From: JADJNW01 sp964517175
GTDB lineage: Bacteria > Bacteroidota > Bacteroidia > Chitinophagales > Saprospiraceae
DNA length: 64,000 bases
Direction: 5' to 3'
Assembly (NCBI GenBank): GCA_964517175.1
Contig: CAZFBU010000003.1
Coordinates: forward strand, 1 to 64,000
Shown: positions 51,601-61,200 of the stretch, piece after piece
Numbering within the stretch: position 1 is the stretch's first letter
How the letters are laid out: every line of letters starts with the position of its first letter
The notes under the pieces: generated by a model
Told to the model about the DNA's origin: nothing
The model's database searches: none
Seen by the model: only the letters and a program-made list of their open reading frames with translations
Position numbers and translations under genes: made by a program

Positions 51601-51781
51601 TCGGATCGTCCGGCACGCCCGTCACCGTGCCAGCTCTACCCCCGCGAAATGGACCGACCAGCCGCCACGCCACGCCTTTGTAGAGCATTTCGTCGTAGGC
51701 AGCTTTTGTATTTGATTGTTGTGCAAATCCTTGAGTTGTTAAAAGAAGCAATAGGATTGCGAATAGAGAAATGTTTTTCAT
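48656..51781 (-). CDS. Secreted BNR/VPS10-like repeat protein
   Basis: The 1041-residue secreted protein starts MKNISLFAILLLLLTTQGFAQ. It contains about ten Asp-box/BNR motifs of the form S-x-DGG-x-TW (KTMDGGNTW, RSTDAGETW, RSKDGGETW, KSTDGGDTW, RSDDGGKTW and others), which build two propellers like sortilin/VPS10 and YCF48-type domains. A final roughly 250-residue region is charged and partly helical (KVSEAHQAILDIRTLRKDLEYLTSKLEED). Such proteins are widespread in Bacteroidota, and enzymatic activity is unproven. The start was set at the signal peptide, 68 codons inside a longer frame. No T9SS sorting domain is seen at the end. Confidence 0.85.
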   Translation of the reverse strand: MKNISLFAILLLLLTTQGFAQQSNTKAAYDEMLYKGVAWRLVGPFRGGRAGTVTGVPDDPNLYYMGTAGGGVWKTMDGGNTWACISDGYFGGSIGAVVVAESDPNVVYVGEGEQTVRGNVSSGQGLWRSTDAGETWKSIGLKESEHIGRIRVHPKNPDLVYVAAMGNLWKPNDMRGVYRSKDGGETWERILFESDKAGAVDLVLDPNNPRILYASTWEIKRNGYRMDSGGPGSHLWKSTDGGDTWTKLTNNPGLPKGVWGIVGVTVSPLNSKRVWAIIENEEGGVFRSDDGGKTWKKTSGFRELRQRAWYYSRIYADTQDEDMVYVCNVSFWRSKDGGENWDRIGTPHGDHHDLWIAPENNQRMAIADDGGAQVSNDGGENWTTYHNQPTAQFYRVVTDNHFPYRIYGAQQDNSAIRILHRTSGNAITESDWESTTGGESAHLAPDPDNPDIVYGGTYKGYMSRLDHSTGQTRSTNVWPDNPAGSGAEVMKYRFNWNFPVFFSPHNPKKLYAGSNQLHVTYNEGQTWETISPDLSRADPKTIESSGGPITQDNTGAEFYANIFAVTESPQEEGVIWAGSDDGLLHVTRDGGKTWTNVTPPGSPKLNMMNCIDVNPFVRGGAYVAATHYKFGDYMPYLYKTTDYGKTWELITNGIDKNHYTRAIRADHKRPGLLYAGTEWGMYISFDDGKNWQPFQLNLPIVSIRDLHVRDNALIAATHGRSFWMIDDLTPFQEMDAKIAQSDFYLFKSKPSYRMAQGGGWGGADQRLEGTNHPDGVIFHYFVKNLNPEDDIKLEILEMDDDIIQTYTNTAKERAKKLNVKKGGNRFVWDMRYPGFKEFPGMVLYASPNRGPKAVPGIYKARLTVNGERVEQEFEIIGDPRLPNTKDDYQAQFDFLIKVRDKVSEAHQAILDIRTLRKDLEYLTSKLEEDPDNKEIIAMISKLDEDMSLIENNIHMTKNQSVQDPLNYGIRINNRLAFLMADQQRGDFPPTDQAEDFRGEVTQELEKELTDLNQLLSERLDKINAAVKAAGVEFLQLKTKRS

Positions 51782-51829
51782 ACTAATTCTGATTAAGTTC
51801 TGATAAAAAGCAAGAAATCGCCCGCTGCG

Positions 51830-52032
51830 ATTGTCTGAGAGGTTGTTTAAAGTTCGTTTTTGAAATCGAAAATGGTCAGATTTGGGTTCTCGCGAAGCTT
51901 TTTTTGAGCTGCATAGCAGCGCTACGGAGCGAAAAAAAGGCAAAGCGAGTTTACCCGCCTTTGGCGGGGTTCCATAGATGAACATTTGCAGATCAAAGGA
52001 TGAACTTTAAACAACCTTTAATTTTAGACAAT
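51830..52032. mobile_element. MITE-like element with nested terminal inverted repeats
   Basis: A 203-bp non-coding block is bounded by ATTGTCT (51830-51836) and AGACAAT (52026-52032). Just inside lie AGGTTGTTTAAAGTTC (51840-51855) and its exact 16-bp complement GAACTTTAAACAACCT (52002-52017). The interior holds a perfect CCCGCC-TTT-GGCGGG hairpin (51954-51968) and no open frame. It lies upstream of the BNR protein and downstream of the GH16 gene. No target-site duplication is obvious. It may be a miniature transposable element or a long structured RNA element. The remainder of the spacer 51782-52342 holds only the terminator at 52159. Confidence 0.5.
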
Positions 52033-52158
52033 GGGCAAGGCAGAATTATTCAATAAAACAGGAAATTACCAAATTTCCTTCTATTCAACCCGGGAACTGA
52101 GCAAGGGAAATTTTATGCATGCGGGTTTTTGACTAGATTTTTGGTCGTTCGAGGCTGG

Positions 52159-52190
52159 AAAAAAAGAAACTCCGAGGGAATGCCCCGGAG
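52159..52190 (-). terminator. Intrinsic terminator of the polysaccharide locus operon
   Basis: On the minus strand the arms CTCCGGGG and CCTCGGAG (one mismatch, 5-base loop; 52170-52190) are followed by TTTCTTTTTTT. It lies about 150 bases after the last GH16 gene and would end the operon susC-susD-PKD-GH16-GH16. Confidence 0.72.
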
Positions 52191-52342
52191 CTTTGAGGAT
52201 ATTTTACGATTGCTTTTTCCGTTCAATAGCACGTGCAGTTTTGTCTCACGCAAAGGCAATAAGTTGCAAAAATTTGTTTTTCAGCTAGTTACACCTGTTT
52301 ATTTAAAAACAATTACATTCTGCTGCAAACCTATGCGTGCCC

Positions 52343-53155
52343 TTATCGATACACTCGCACATAGTCCACTTCCATTCTGGCAGTCGTTAGATTGGGATCG
52401 ACGCCGTTTTTCAAGCCATCGGTTTCGTACTGCGGATCACTGCCCAAGCCACCGCCAATCGCGATGTTCAAAATGATAAAAAATTCATCATCGAATGGCC
52501 AGGTTTTAGCATTTCTGACCTTTGGCTTGTAGGTATAATACTTTTTGCCGTCGAGATAAAAAGTCAGCTTTTGCTCTGTCCAGCGCATTTCATAAATGTG
52601 CCATTCGCCATCAACATTATCGGCGGTTGTTATTTCTTTGTTGTAGGTGTCGCCGTGGCTCGAAGTCGTATGCAAGGCCGTAATGATTTCACCCTGTTTT
52701 CTGCCAATATGCTCCATCACATCGATTTCGCCACAGGCAGGCCAACCAACTTCGGAAACCTTTGCGCCCAGCAACCACAGCGCCGCCCAGGTACCCGAGC
52801 CGGTAGGCAGCTTCGCCCGAAACTGGACGGTGCCGTACGTAAAGTGCTGCTTCCCGTGCGTTTTCAGGCGAGCAGACGTCCAGCGTCCATCGTCGTGCTT
52901 GTGCGCTTCGATGATGAGTTTGCCGTCTTCTACCCGCGCGTTATCGGGATTTTTCACGGTGTAATGCTGCAATTCCGAATTGCCCCAGCCGCAAAGATTC
53001 GGACAGCCGTTGCCCTCGTCATACACCCAAAATGCCTCATTTGGTAAACCTTCATCGTTAAATTCTTCCGCCCATACCAATGCTTTTGGCTTGCTTGTGT
53101 CGAATAAAGTGAAATTTGTAACCGCCAAAAAGAGCAGCATATTCCAAAATATCAT
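52343..53155 (-). CDS. GH16 family beta-glucanase
   Basis: The 270-residue enzyme is a single glycoside hydrolase family 16 domain. The catalytic motif GEIDVMEH carries the nucleophile and acid/base glutamates, and the surrounding GTWAALWLLG and WPACGEIDVMEHIG pattern is that of laminarinases (endo-beta-1,3-glucanases) and lichenases. The hydrophobic N-terminus MIFWNMLLFLAVTNFT may be a weak signal peptide. It closes the locus and is followed by an intrinsic terminator. It is closely related in sequence to the GH16 domain of the gene before it, suggesting a duplication. Confidence 0.92.
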   Translation of the reverse strand: MIFWNMLLFLAVTNFTLFDTSKPKALVWAEEFNDEGLPNEAFWVYDEGNGCPNLCGWGNSELQHYTVKNPDNARVEDGKLIIEAHKHDDGRWTSARLKTHGKQHFTYGTVQFRAKLPTGSGTWAALWLLGAKVSEVGWPACGEIDVMEHIGRKQGEIITALHTTSSHGDTYNKEITTADNVDGEWHIYEMRWTEQKLTFYLDGKKYYTYKPKVRNAKTWPFDDEFFIILNIAIGGGLGSDPQYETDGLKNGVDPNLTTARMEVDYVRVYR

Positions 53156-53268
53156 GTTTTTTGTTTTTTATTAGCGTTGTTCAAAAACAAAGATTTATAA
53201 TTTTTAAGGTGTTGATAATCAAAAATTTACTAAACTTTTGAGATTTAGCAAATTTATTTTGAACATGA

Positions 53269-55110
53269 CTATTGTCGAATCAGTTTTTTCGTCACAATAC
53301 CCGCACTGGTTTGCACTTTCAAAAAGTAAATACCTGTTGGCTGGCTTTTCAGGTTTAGCTCAACGTTTTGATGCACGCCCCGCCAGCGCTTCGTTTGCAA
53401 TATTTTTCCCTGATAATCATATACTTGCAAAGTAAATTCTTCATTGTTGAAGACCTCCGTTGCCAGCGTGATCCGGAAAATGCCATCCGATGGGTTCGGA
53501 GCTATCTGCACCGTTTCTGCCGGTAGAATGGTGGGCAATGAACTTACCTGCGGATTAACCATTTCGATGAAATCGAACCAAACCGAGTCCTGCCCCGGTG
53601 CGCCGAAAATGCCGTAATTGATGTATAAATGCAGCCCGGCGATATTCGTTCGGTCAACGGATGCACCCGCTACCGGAGAACTGGAAGCCCAGTTGCCGGC
53701 AAAATCGTATTCGTAAATCGCATATTCACCATTATCCACGAGTGGTTCCAGCCGAAAAACGGGCGAAGCATTGGTCGCCGTGCCGGTATTATCAAACAGA
53801 TCGATGCGCATGGCAACTGTGCCGCTGCTATTGTTGGTGCGTGCCCGAACGCGCATTTTGGTATAAGTGGATAAGTCAACCAACTGCTCCAGGTTCAGCG
53901 TCAGGCGCGGATTTCGGGCCGGTGCAGTCACATTGTAGGTCACTTTCAATTCGCCGTTGGCTTCATTTAGCGCAAAGCTGTTGCCGTCGCCCGGTTCCGG
54001 TGTCCAGCGGTCGTGATTGTCATCATTGAAATCATCCAGCGCAAAGGAAGCGCCCTGAGGCGTTGCGGACGGAGAAACCATGAGGCTCGCATTGTAGGTA
54101 GCGCATTGCCCGATGGCTTCTACGCTCACCTCGCCGGGGCTTGTGCCCCAATTGACCGTGATTGCATTCGTACCCTGGCCGGAGACGATGGTCGCATCTG
54201 CCGGAACAGACCAGTTGAATGTCGCATCCGCCAGATTCGAGATGGAGTAGGTCAAGCCCGAGGCAGATTGCTGCACGGCCGTTTCGCCACTGATGCTGAT
54301 GTCTTCGATTTCCTGATACACCCGGACGTAGTCCACTTCCATGCGTGCCGAGGTCAGGTTCGGGTCAATGCCATTTCTCAGGTTGCCCGATTCGTACTGC
54401 GGATCGCTGCCAAAATTGCCGCCCATAGCGATGTTCATGATGATGAAAAAGTCATCGTTGAATGGCCAGGTCGCATCGTTTTTCACAACCGGATTGTAGG
54501 TATAATAGGAATTGCCATCCACCAGAAAGGTGATCTGATTCTCATCCCAGATCGCCTCGTAATCGTGGAACTCCGTAGCAAAATCGTTGACGATGGTCGT
54601 GCGGGTATTGATCGTATTCCCGAAACTGGAAGGCGAATGCAGTGAGCCGTGGATTTTGCCGGGGTCTTTGCCGACATGCTCCATCACATCAATTTCGCCG
54701 CAAGCGGGCCAACTCACCGACGTGATGTCTTCGCCCAGCATCCAGAGCGCGGGCCAAGTGCCCGAACCTGCCGGTAGCTTTGCGCGAAACGCTATTTTGC
54801 CGTAAGTAAAATTGAATTTGCCCTGGGTTTTTACGCGGGCCGAAGTCCAGGTGCCGTTTGCGCCTTTGAGCGCCTCAATAATGAGCCTGCCGTCCGACAC
54901 GCGCACATTCTGGCTATTGCTGGTATAAACCTGTACTTCGCGGTTGCCCCAGCCGCCGTCGCCGGTGCCAAGGTCGTAGCTCCAAAATGCAGGATTCGGT
55001 GCACTACCGACATTGAATTCATCGGACCAGACCAGCTCCAGGCATTGAGCTTGCGCTGCGTATTGATTGAAAATCAAAATTATTGTTGAAAAGAAAATTA
55101 GAAGTCGCAT
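53269..55110 (-). CDS. Multi-domain GH16 beta-glucanase with T9SS sorting domain
   Basis: The 613-residue secreted enzyme starts MRLLIFFSTIILIFNQYAAQ. Residues of about 23-270 are a GH16 catalytic domain with WPACGEIDVMEHVG. Next come an Ig/PKD-like module (TAVQQSASGLTYSISN), a carbohydrate-binding-like beta-sandwich (ALDDFNDDNHDRWTPEPG to about residue 520) and a type A T9SS sorting domain (VQIAPNPSDGIFRITL, then QPTGIYFLKVQTSAG and a basic KKLIRQ end). It should be exported to the cell surface to cut beta-1,3-glucans such as laminarin (inference). The start was set at the signal peptide rather than 23 codons upstream. Confidence 0.92.
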   Translation of the reverse strand: MRLLIFFSTIILIFNQYAAQAQCLELVWSDEFNVGSAPNPAFWSYDLGTGDGGWGNREVQVYTSNSQNVRVSDGRLIIEALKGANGTWTSARVKTQGKFNFTYGKIAFRAKLPAGSGTWPALWMLGEDITSVSWPACGEIDVMEHVGKDPGKIHGSLHSPSSFGNTINTRTTIVNDFATEFHDYEAIWDENQITFLVDGNSYYTYNPVVKNDATWPFNDDFFIIMNIAMGGNFGSDPQYESGNLRNGIDPNLTSARMEVDYVRVYQEIEDISISGETAVQQSASGLTYSISNLADATFNWSVPADATIVSGQGTNAITVNWGTSPGEVSVEAIGQCATYNASLMVSPSATPQGASFALDDFNDDNHDRWTPEPGDGNSFALNEANGELKVTYNVTAPARNPRLTLNLEQLVDLSTYTKMRVRARTNNSSGTVAMRIDLFDNTGTATNASPVFRLEPLVDNGEYAIYEYDFAGNWASSSPVAGASVDRTNIAGLHLYINYGIFGAPGQDSVWFDFIEMVNPQVSSLPTILPAETVQIAPNPSDGIFRITLATEVFNNEEFTLQVYDYQGKILQTKRWRGVHQNVELNLKSQPTGIYFLKVQTSAGIVTKKLIRQ

Positions 55111-55216
55111 AAAATTGGGCGTTTTAAATTTTGATATTTGAAAAGAAGGGCTTGCCCAAGTTTCCTTGCCGCAAGCCACTTCACCAAATCAAAGTAATGT
55201 ATGAAATTACTTCTAA

Positions 55217-56683
55217 TTACTTGGATTCCAGCGTAAAGGTCCACCATGCGCCGCCTACTTCGCCACCGCTGATATCGATCGCAATAACCAGCGTCTCCAC
55301 GCCGCCCACATTTTCGTAGCTCAGTACTTCGTAAGTGACCGAAGCATCCGCAGCCGGAGGTGCCGCGCTGTATTCGCCGCCGTTAAAGGCTTTTGGCAAA
55401 GCAATGAACGCGCCGGTACCAGTAACGGTGATGAAATTCGGATCGCCCGGTGCAAAGCTGAAGGTGTGCGTACCCGAGCCCCAGGCTGCCGCATCTGCTG
55501 GCAGATCACCCTCGGCGATACAACCATCGCCCGCTACCCCCATGTAGCCTTCTGCAAAAACTTCACCGTTGGACTTGTATTCGTAGGTGCCATCGGCATG
55601 GAAGATGTATTCATCGTCAAACCAGCAAGCGCGAAGCCCCGTGATATCGCCTTCCGGTACGGCAAACCACTCGCCGCTGCCCTTCGCTGGACCTACCTTG
55701 AGCGAGCCTGCAACAGGTTTCAATGTCCAGGTTTTGGAAGAGCCTCCCGTCAATACGCCTTCCGAAAGAGGCGGTGCATCTGAGCTTTGGCGAATATCAT
55801 CGAAATAGAAAGTCGTACCCTGCGGACCACCAAAATCAAAGAACAAAGCGATGCGATCAAACTGCCCCGANNNNNNNNNNNNNNNNNNNNNNNNNNNNNN
55901 NNNNNNNNNNNNNNNNNNNNNNNNNNNNNNNNNNNNNNNNNNNNNNNNNNNNNNNNNNNNNNNNNNNNNNCCATTCGGACCGTCGGTCAGCGACCAGGTC
56001 AGATCATCCGGAAAGGTGTAATTCACCAATTGGTCTCCTGCACCCGGTACACCACCGAGATCACCTGCGTGATTACCATTCACAAAAACGTCGCCATTAT
56101 TTTTCAGATCAAACTCAAAATCAATCAGTTTGAAAGTATATTCGTCATCGTACAACCCTTGCCCCTGCTTGTCGAGCGGCGGTGCCTGCCACCATTCAGG
56201 CGATTTGGAAGCGACCGGCCCAACGCCCATGTGCCCGGCTCTGGTGCCATCAATCACCCAGGTTTTACCTTCGAGTTGATCCGGTCCGCCGGTGAGCGTG
56301 GTGAATTCCGGCGTATTCAGCATTTCCGGATTCGTCTGTGCAATACTCACAGTTTGAGAATTGGAAGCGCTGCCCGATTGGGTGAAAACCGTCAATGTCA
56401 CTTCATAATCCCCTTTCAGCGGATAGGCGGCGGTAGCCTCCTGCCCATCGGCGGAGGAACCATTGCCAAAATCCCACTGGGCGATAAAGCCGCCCGCCGT
56501 CGTATTGGTAAAGTGCACAATGTTTGGATTATTCGCGTCGTATTCAAAGGTAAAAGTTACCTGATCGGAGGTGGGTGGAGGACCGAGATCGGGCTTCGCA
56601 TCTTCCTCCGGTTCGCAGGCTGGCAACAGCGCCATAGCGGCAACGGCCAGCAGCATGAAATAAAATTTATAATATAGTTTCAT
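55217..56683 (-). CDS. PKD-domain surface lipoprotein of the SusCD locus, with gap
   Basis: The protein (488 residues as read through the 100-N gap 55871-55970) begins MKLYYKFYFMLLAVAAMALL and ends its signal at PAC, a lipobox. The acidic CEPEEDAK following it resembles surface-lipoprotein export signals. A PKD domain follows (IVHFTNTTAGGFIAQWDFGNGS), then two related beta-sandwich modules, each starting with TLTGGPDQLEGKTWVIDG or VLTGGSSKTWTLKP. It probably binds glycan at the surface beside SusD, in the place of SusE/F-like proteins. True length depends on the unknown gap size. Confidence 0.78.
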   Translation of the reverse strand: MKLYYKFYFMLLAVAAMALLPACEPEEDAKPDLGPPPTSDQVTFTFEYDANNPNIVHFTNTTAGGFIAQWDFGNGSSADGQEATAAYPLKGDYEVTLTVFTQSGSASNSQTVSIAQTNPEMLNTPEFTTLTGGPDQLEGKTWVIDGTRAGHMGVGPVASKSPEWWQAPPLDKQGQGLYDDEYTFKLIDFEFDLKNNGDVFVNGNHAGDLGGVPGAGDQLVNYTFPDDLTWSLTDGPNXXXXXXXXXXXXXXXXXXXXXXXXXXXXXXXXXXSGQFDRIALFFDFGGPQGTTFYFDDIRQSSDAPPLSEGVLTGGSSKTWTLKPVAGSLKVGPAKGSGEWFAVPEGDITGLRACWFDDEYIFHADGTYEYKSNGEVFAEGYMGVAGDGCIAEGDLPADAAAWGSGTHTFSFAPGDPNFITVTGTGAFIALPKAFNGGEYSAAPPAADASVTYEVLSYENVGGVETLVIAIDISGGEVGGAWWTFTLESK

Positions 56684-56713
56684 TTTGGATCAGTTTTAAA
56701 ATTTGCCAAAAAA

Positions 56714-58273
56714 TTAATACCCTGCATTTTGCTTATACAAGCCGTTGGAAATGTCTATTTCCGTTTGCGGAATCGGGAACAAACCCCGGCGCGTCGGACT
56801 GAAGCTTACGTCAAACTCCTGCGCATCGCCCTGGTAAAGCGGCCCGGTTTCTCCGGAAATGGAAATCCGGCTATCTGCCACATTCACGCCCTGGCGCAAC
56901 AAATCCCAGTAGCGCACGCCTTCCAGCGCCAATTCTACGCGACGCTCCCGCAGGATGTTTTCCATCGTAGCCGGTACGGAAGGCAAGCCCACGCGCGCGC
57001 GCACGCGATCGAGGTAGCTTTGGGCATTCGGGCTACCCAGTTCGGCGGCCATCAGCAGTACATCCGCGAAGCGAATGACGCGGTAGTTGTTGCCCCAATT
57101 GAGTTCCGGCTGCCCGTCGGAGGGCGCGTACTCTTTCACCGTCGTGTATTTTTTGCTAAAATAACCGGTATGCTGGTAGCCGATCGTCAATCCGCCATTG
57201 ATCTCATTCTCGTGCAAAATAGTCGCTTCGCGACGCGGATCGCCCGCCTCAAATGCATCGTACAAAGCCTGCGTTACCGGTGCAAAGCTCCAGCCACGGT
57301 CGTAGGCTTCCTGCCCCGGATCGTCCACGCGCGGGCCTTGCATCTGGATGGCGATGTTGCCTTCGCCGCCCTGAATGTAGCCCCAGTCGTACCACGGACG
57401 GGCATCAGAGTAGGAAACCTCAAAAACGGATTCTTCGCCAAATTCACCTGCTCTGGCAAAGTTTGCTGCAAAATCCGGCAGCAAATCATGGCCGCTGTTG
57501 TTAATCACATCTTCCAGTTCGGCAAGCGCTGCCGCCTGGTCGATGGTCTTGCCACCACCCTGCGGATTCGCACCATAAACGCCGTTCACGTACAGGTAAA
57601 CCCGACCCAAAAGTGCTTTTGCTGCCCACTTGCTCACGCGACCATTTTCGCCCGGCGGAATAACCTCCGGCAGGTTGGGAATAGCTTCTGCCAGGTCGGT
57701 AGCGATTTGATTGTAAACCTGCTCCGGCGCTGCTTGCGGCTGTGCGTATTCCGATTGGCTTTTCAGCGTTTGGGTCAGCAAGGGTACATTTTCAAAACAT
57801 TTCAGCAAGTCGAAATAGTAAAAAGCTCGTATGAACTTCACCTCCGCTACGGTGCGGTCAATGAAACTTTGGCTGGCTTCAATACCCTCAATTTTTTCCA
57901 GGTACAAATTTGCCCGGTAGATACCAGTGTAGTACTTCTTCCAAAGCCCGAGCACCTCGCCGTTGGTGGTGCGAATATCGTGCTTGTCCACTTCGATGAT
58001 GTTCGGGGCGTCGTTGCGACTGGCACCACCGGCAAAGCTGTCGTCGGAGGCAATGTCTGCAAACATTTGTATCGGGTGGAAGCCCACTACGGTATTCCAA
58101 CCCAAAACATCATAAACCGCGATGAGGGCTTCTTCTGCGTCCGATTGGGTTTGGTAGAAATTGGATTCTACGCGCTGATCGAGCGGCTGCCGATCCAGAA
58201 AGTCTTCCGAACAAGCGCTGAGCGCCAGTACCAGCAAGATCAGGAATGATGATTTATGCAATATTTTTAACAT
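56714..58273 (-). CDS. SusD-family surface glycan-binding lipoprotein
   Basis: The 519-residue lipoprotein begins MLKILHKSSFLILLVLALSAC with lipobox LSAC, then the typical SEDFLDRQP. It has the SusD/RagB helical repeat scaffold (VAEVKFIRAFYYFDLLKCFENVPL, then KWAAKALLGRVYLYVNG) and the C-terminal block LNWGNNYRVIRFADVLLMAAE and RVRARVGLPSV. It lies on top of the SusC transporter and delivers oligosaccharides. It starts 21 bp after the susC stop in the same operon. Confidence 0.95.
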   Translation of the reverse strand: MLKILHKSSFLILLVLALSACSEDFLDRQPLDQRVESNFYQTQSDAEEALIAVYDVLGWNTVVGFHPIQMFADIASDDSFAGGASRNDAPNIIEVDKHDIRTTNGEVLGLWKKYYTGIYRANLYLEKIEGIEASQSFIDRTVAEVKFIRAFYYFDLLKCFENVPLLTQTLKSQSEYAQPQAAPEQVYNQIATDLAEAIPNLPEVIPPGENGRVSKWAAKALLGRVYLYVNGVYGANPQGGGKTIDQAAALAELEDVINNSGHDLLPDFAANFARAGEFGEESVFEVSYSDARPWYDWGYIQGGEGNIAIQMQGPRVDDPGQEAYDRGWSFAPVTQALYDAFEAGDPRREATILHENEINGGLTIGYQHTGYFSKKYTTVKEYAPSDGQPELNWGNNYRVIRFADVLLMAAELGSPNAQSYLDRVRARVGLPSVPATMENILRERRVELALEGVRYWDLLRQGVNVADSRISISGETGPLYQGDAQEFDVSFSPTRRGLFPIPQTEIDISNGLYKQNAGY

Positions 58274-58294
58274 GTTTCTATCTTTTTTTAAATT

Positions 58295-61200
58295 TTAGAA
58301 TGTGACACTTACTCCGGCCCGATACGAACGAGCCTGCGGATAAATACCGCGATCAATACCGATATCGAGTGGCGAGCGAGCGCCAATTTCGGGATCAAAA
58401 CCATTGTAGCCGGTGAACGTCAGCAGGTTCTGCGCAGCGATGTAAACCCGGATACGCTGTATGTTCAGGTAGTTCAGCGCAGACTGCGGAATGTTGTAAC
58501 CAAACTGCAAATCCTTCACGCGCAGGAAGGAACCATCTTCGATATAGAAATCGGAAATGCGGGAGAAGTTGCCGTTCGGGTCGGTGGCAGTTACGCGCGG
58601 GATGTCATTGGACGTGCCCTCGCCAGTCCAGCGGTTGAGGAAGCGCGCGGGCATATTTGCAGACGTCAGGTCGTGGCGGCGAGTGCCATTGAAAATCTCA
58701 TTTCCGGCAGCCCCTTGCAGAAAAAAGCTAAAGTCAAAATCTTTGTAGCGAGCGGAGAAATTAGCGCCGAAAGTCCAGTCTGGTGTCGGATTGCCAATGA
58801 TCGTCCGGTCGGCATCATTGATGACGCCATCGTTGTTCAAGTCCACAAATTTGATATCGCCGGGACTTGCATTCGGCTGAATCAGACCGCCGTCTGCATT
58901 TACATAACTTTCAATTTCCCCTTCGTTCTGGAACAAACCATCTGTTTGCAATCCCCAGAAATACCCAACCGGGAAGCCGATGGCTGCTCTGGAAACCGCG
59001 CCGTATGTGGAAAAGCCAGCACCTACGAGTACGCCTTCGGCGTTGTTGATCGCCGTTACTTCGTTTTGGTTGTAAGAAAAGTTTACACCCACGCTGAAGT
59101 CAAGTTCATTGGCAATGGCGTCGCGGTAATTGGCGGCGAATTCCCAGCCCCGGTTTTCTACGTTGCCACCGTTGACCGTCGGAGCGTTATTACCCACGAT
59201 ACCCGGAATCGGTGCATCCACGAGCAGACCCAGCGTTTTCTTGATGTAGTAATCCGTTGTTACCTCCAACTTGCCCTGGAAGAAGCGAACATCGATACCG
59301 ATGTCGGTTTGTTCAGAGGTTTCCCATTCCAGGTCGGGGTTTGGTACCGTTGCCGGAATCGAACCACTTGTGAAAGTAGTGCCATCGCCGAAGCTATACC
59401 CTGCGCCCGTCGCAATTGTGGAAGCCCAGCGATAGTCGCCGATTTCCTGATTACCATTCTGCCCCCAGGAAGCGCGCAGTTTTAAGAAGTCAATCACGCG
59501 ATTGTTTTGCAGGAAAGGTTCCTGTGAAATCACCCAACCGGCAGAAAAAGAAGGAAATACGCCAAAGCGGTTGTTTTCGCCAAAGCGGGAAGAACCATCC
59601 GCACGGATAATCCCCGTAAAGAGGTATTTGTCCTGAAAGGCGTACGTTACCCGACCAAAGTAGGACAGGATGGCAGACTCGGCAGCGCCGCCAAATATCG
59701 TTGCGGATTCTTCATTGACGGCTGTATTCAGATAGGCATTGCCAAAATTGTCGAAAACGAGATCTGATTTGCCCCCGGCAATATTCTCGTAGGTATTCAA
59801 CTGTGCAGTGGTACCGCCCAGCAAGCCGAGCTGATGACTGCCGAGATCAATATCGTAAGCCAGTGTATTTTCCCAAATCCAGTTGAACCAGCGATCGACT
59901 GATTTATCGATGCGCGACTCATTGCTGATCTGTGCGGCATTCAGGAAAAACTCCGGTCGGAAGTTGTTGCCGGTGCCATACGCCAGGTCAATACCAAAGC
60001 TCGAACGCAGCTTTAAACCTTTAATAAATTCGTACTGACCGTACAGGTTACCCACTATCTTGTCCAGTTGGTAGTCGCTGTTGGTCACTTCCAGTCTGGC
60101 CAATGGATTGACCACTTCCTGGGTCGCGTAGCGGGAGATGCCATAGACATTGCCGTTTCCGTCGGTTACGGCTCTCGGATCGTAGGTTGCCAATCTTGCC
60201 GGGTCGGTTTCAAAAAGCGGCGTAATCGGGTCAATGTTGAGCGTATTCATCAAAGGACCGGCAAATTCATTATTGCCAGGAATAGCGCGTCGGTTGATTT
60301 GCGAGAAAGAAAGGTTTTCGCCGAAAGTGAATTTATCGCTGACTTTATGCTCGGAGTTGATCCGTGCGGTGTAGCGATCAAACTGCGACTTGTCGCCGCC
60401 AACGATACCTTCCTGGGAGAAGTAGGACATCGCTGCTGCAAAATTGGATCGGTCATTTCCGCCCGCTACCGAAACCTGGTGGTTGGTGATGGGCGCGTTT
60501 TCGTTGAACAGTAAATCCTGCCAGTTTGTGCCTTCGCCAAAGGACTGCGGATCGGCAAACGGCAAAGACAAGCCTGATGCTGCCGCCGCTTCGTTCTGGA
60601 TGAGTGCGTATTCGCGTGCGTTGAGCAACGACAACTGACGCCAGGGGTTCTGTACGCCAAAATAGCCATCGTAGCTCACCTGCATTTTGCCTTTCACCCC
60701 TGATTTGGTGGTGATGAGCACTACGCCATTGGCGGCACGCGCCCCGTAAATTGCTGCGGAGGCGGCGTCTTTCAATACTTCGATGGATTCAATGTCGCCC
60801 GGGTTCAGGTAGTCGATACCACCTACCGGCAAACCATCCACCACGTACAGTGGATCGGCACTGCCGGTTGTACCCGCTCCCCGAATGCGCACGGTGAGCG
60901 CGTCACCTGGCTGCCCGGAGCTGTTCGTTACCTGCACCCCGGCTGCCCGGCCTTGCAGGGCTTGCTCTATGCGGAGCACGGGTGTTTCGGTAATGTCATC
61001 CGCATTGATAGAGGAAATAGCGCCGGTCACAACGCTTTTCTTTTGCACGCCATAGCCCACAACGACGACTTCATCCAGAAGTTGTGCATTGACAGACATG
61101 ATAACGTTGATCACCGATTGGTTGCCAACAGTAATCTCTTGCTGTGCCATACCGGTGTAAGAAAAAACAAGGATTGCTTCTTCGCCGGGCACGGTAATCT

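Noticed and set aside
46892..51781. M20 amidohydrolase and BNR protein as part of the beta-glucan locus
   Set aside because: They lie beyond the operon terminator at 52159 and the MITE-like element, and neither is a carbohydrate enzyme.
56729..58249. 506-residue open frame antisense to susD
   Set aside because: The susD gene is certain from its domains; the antisense frame has no domain, signal or start context.
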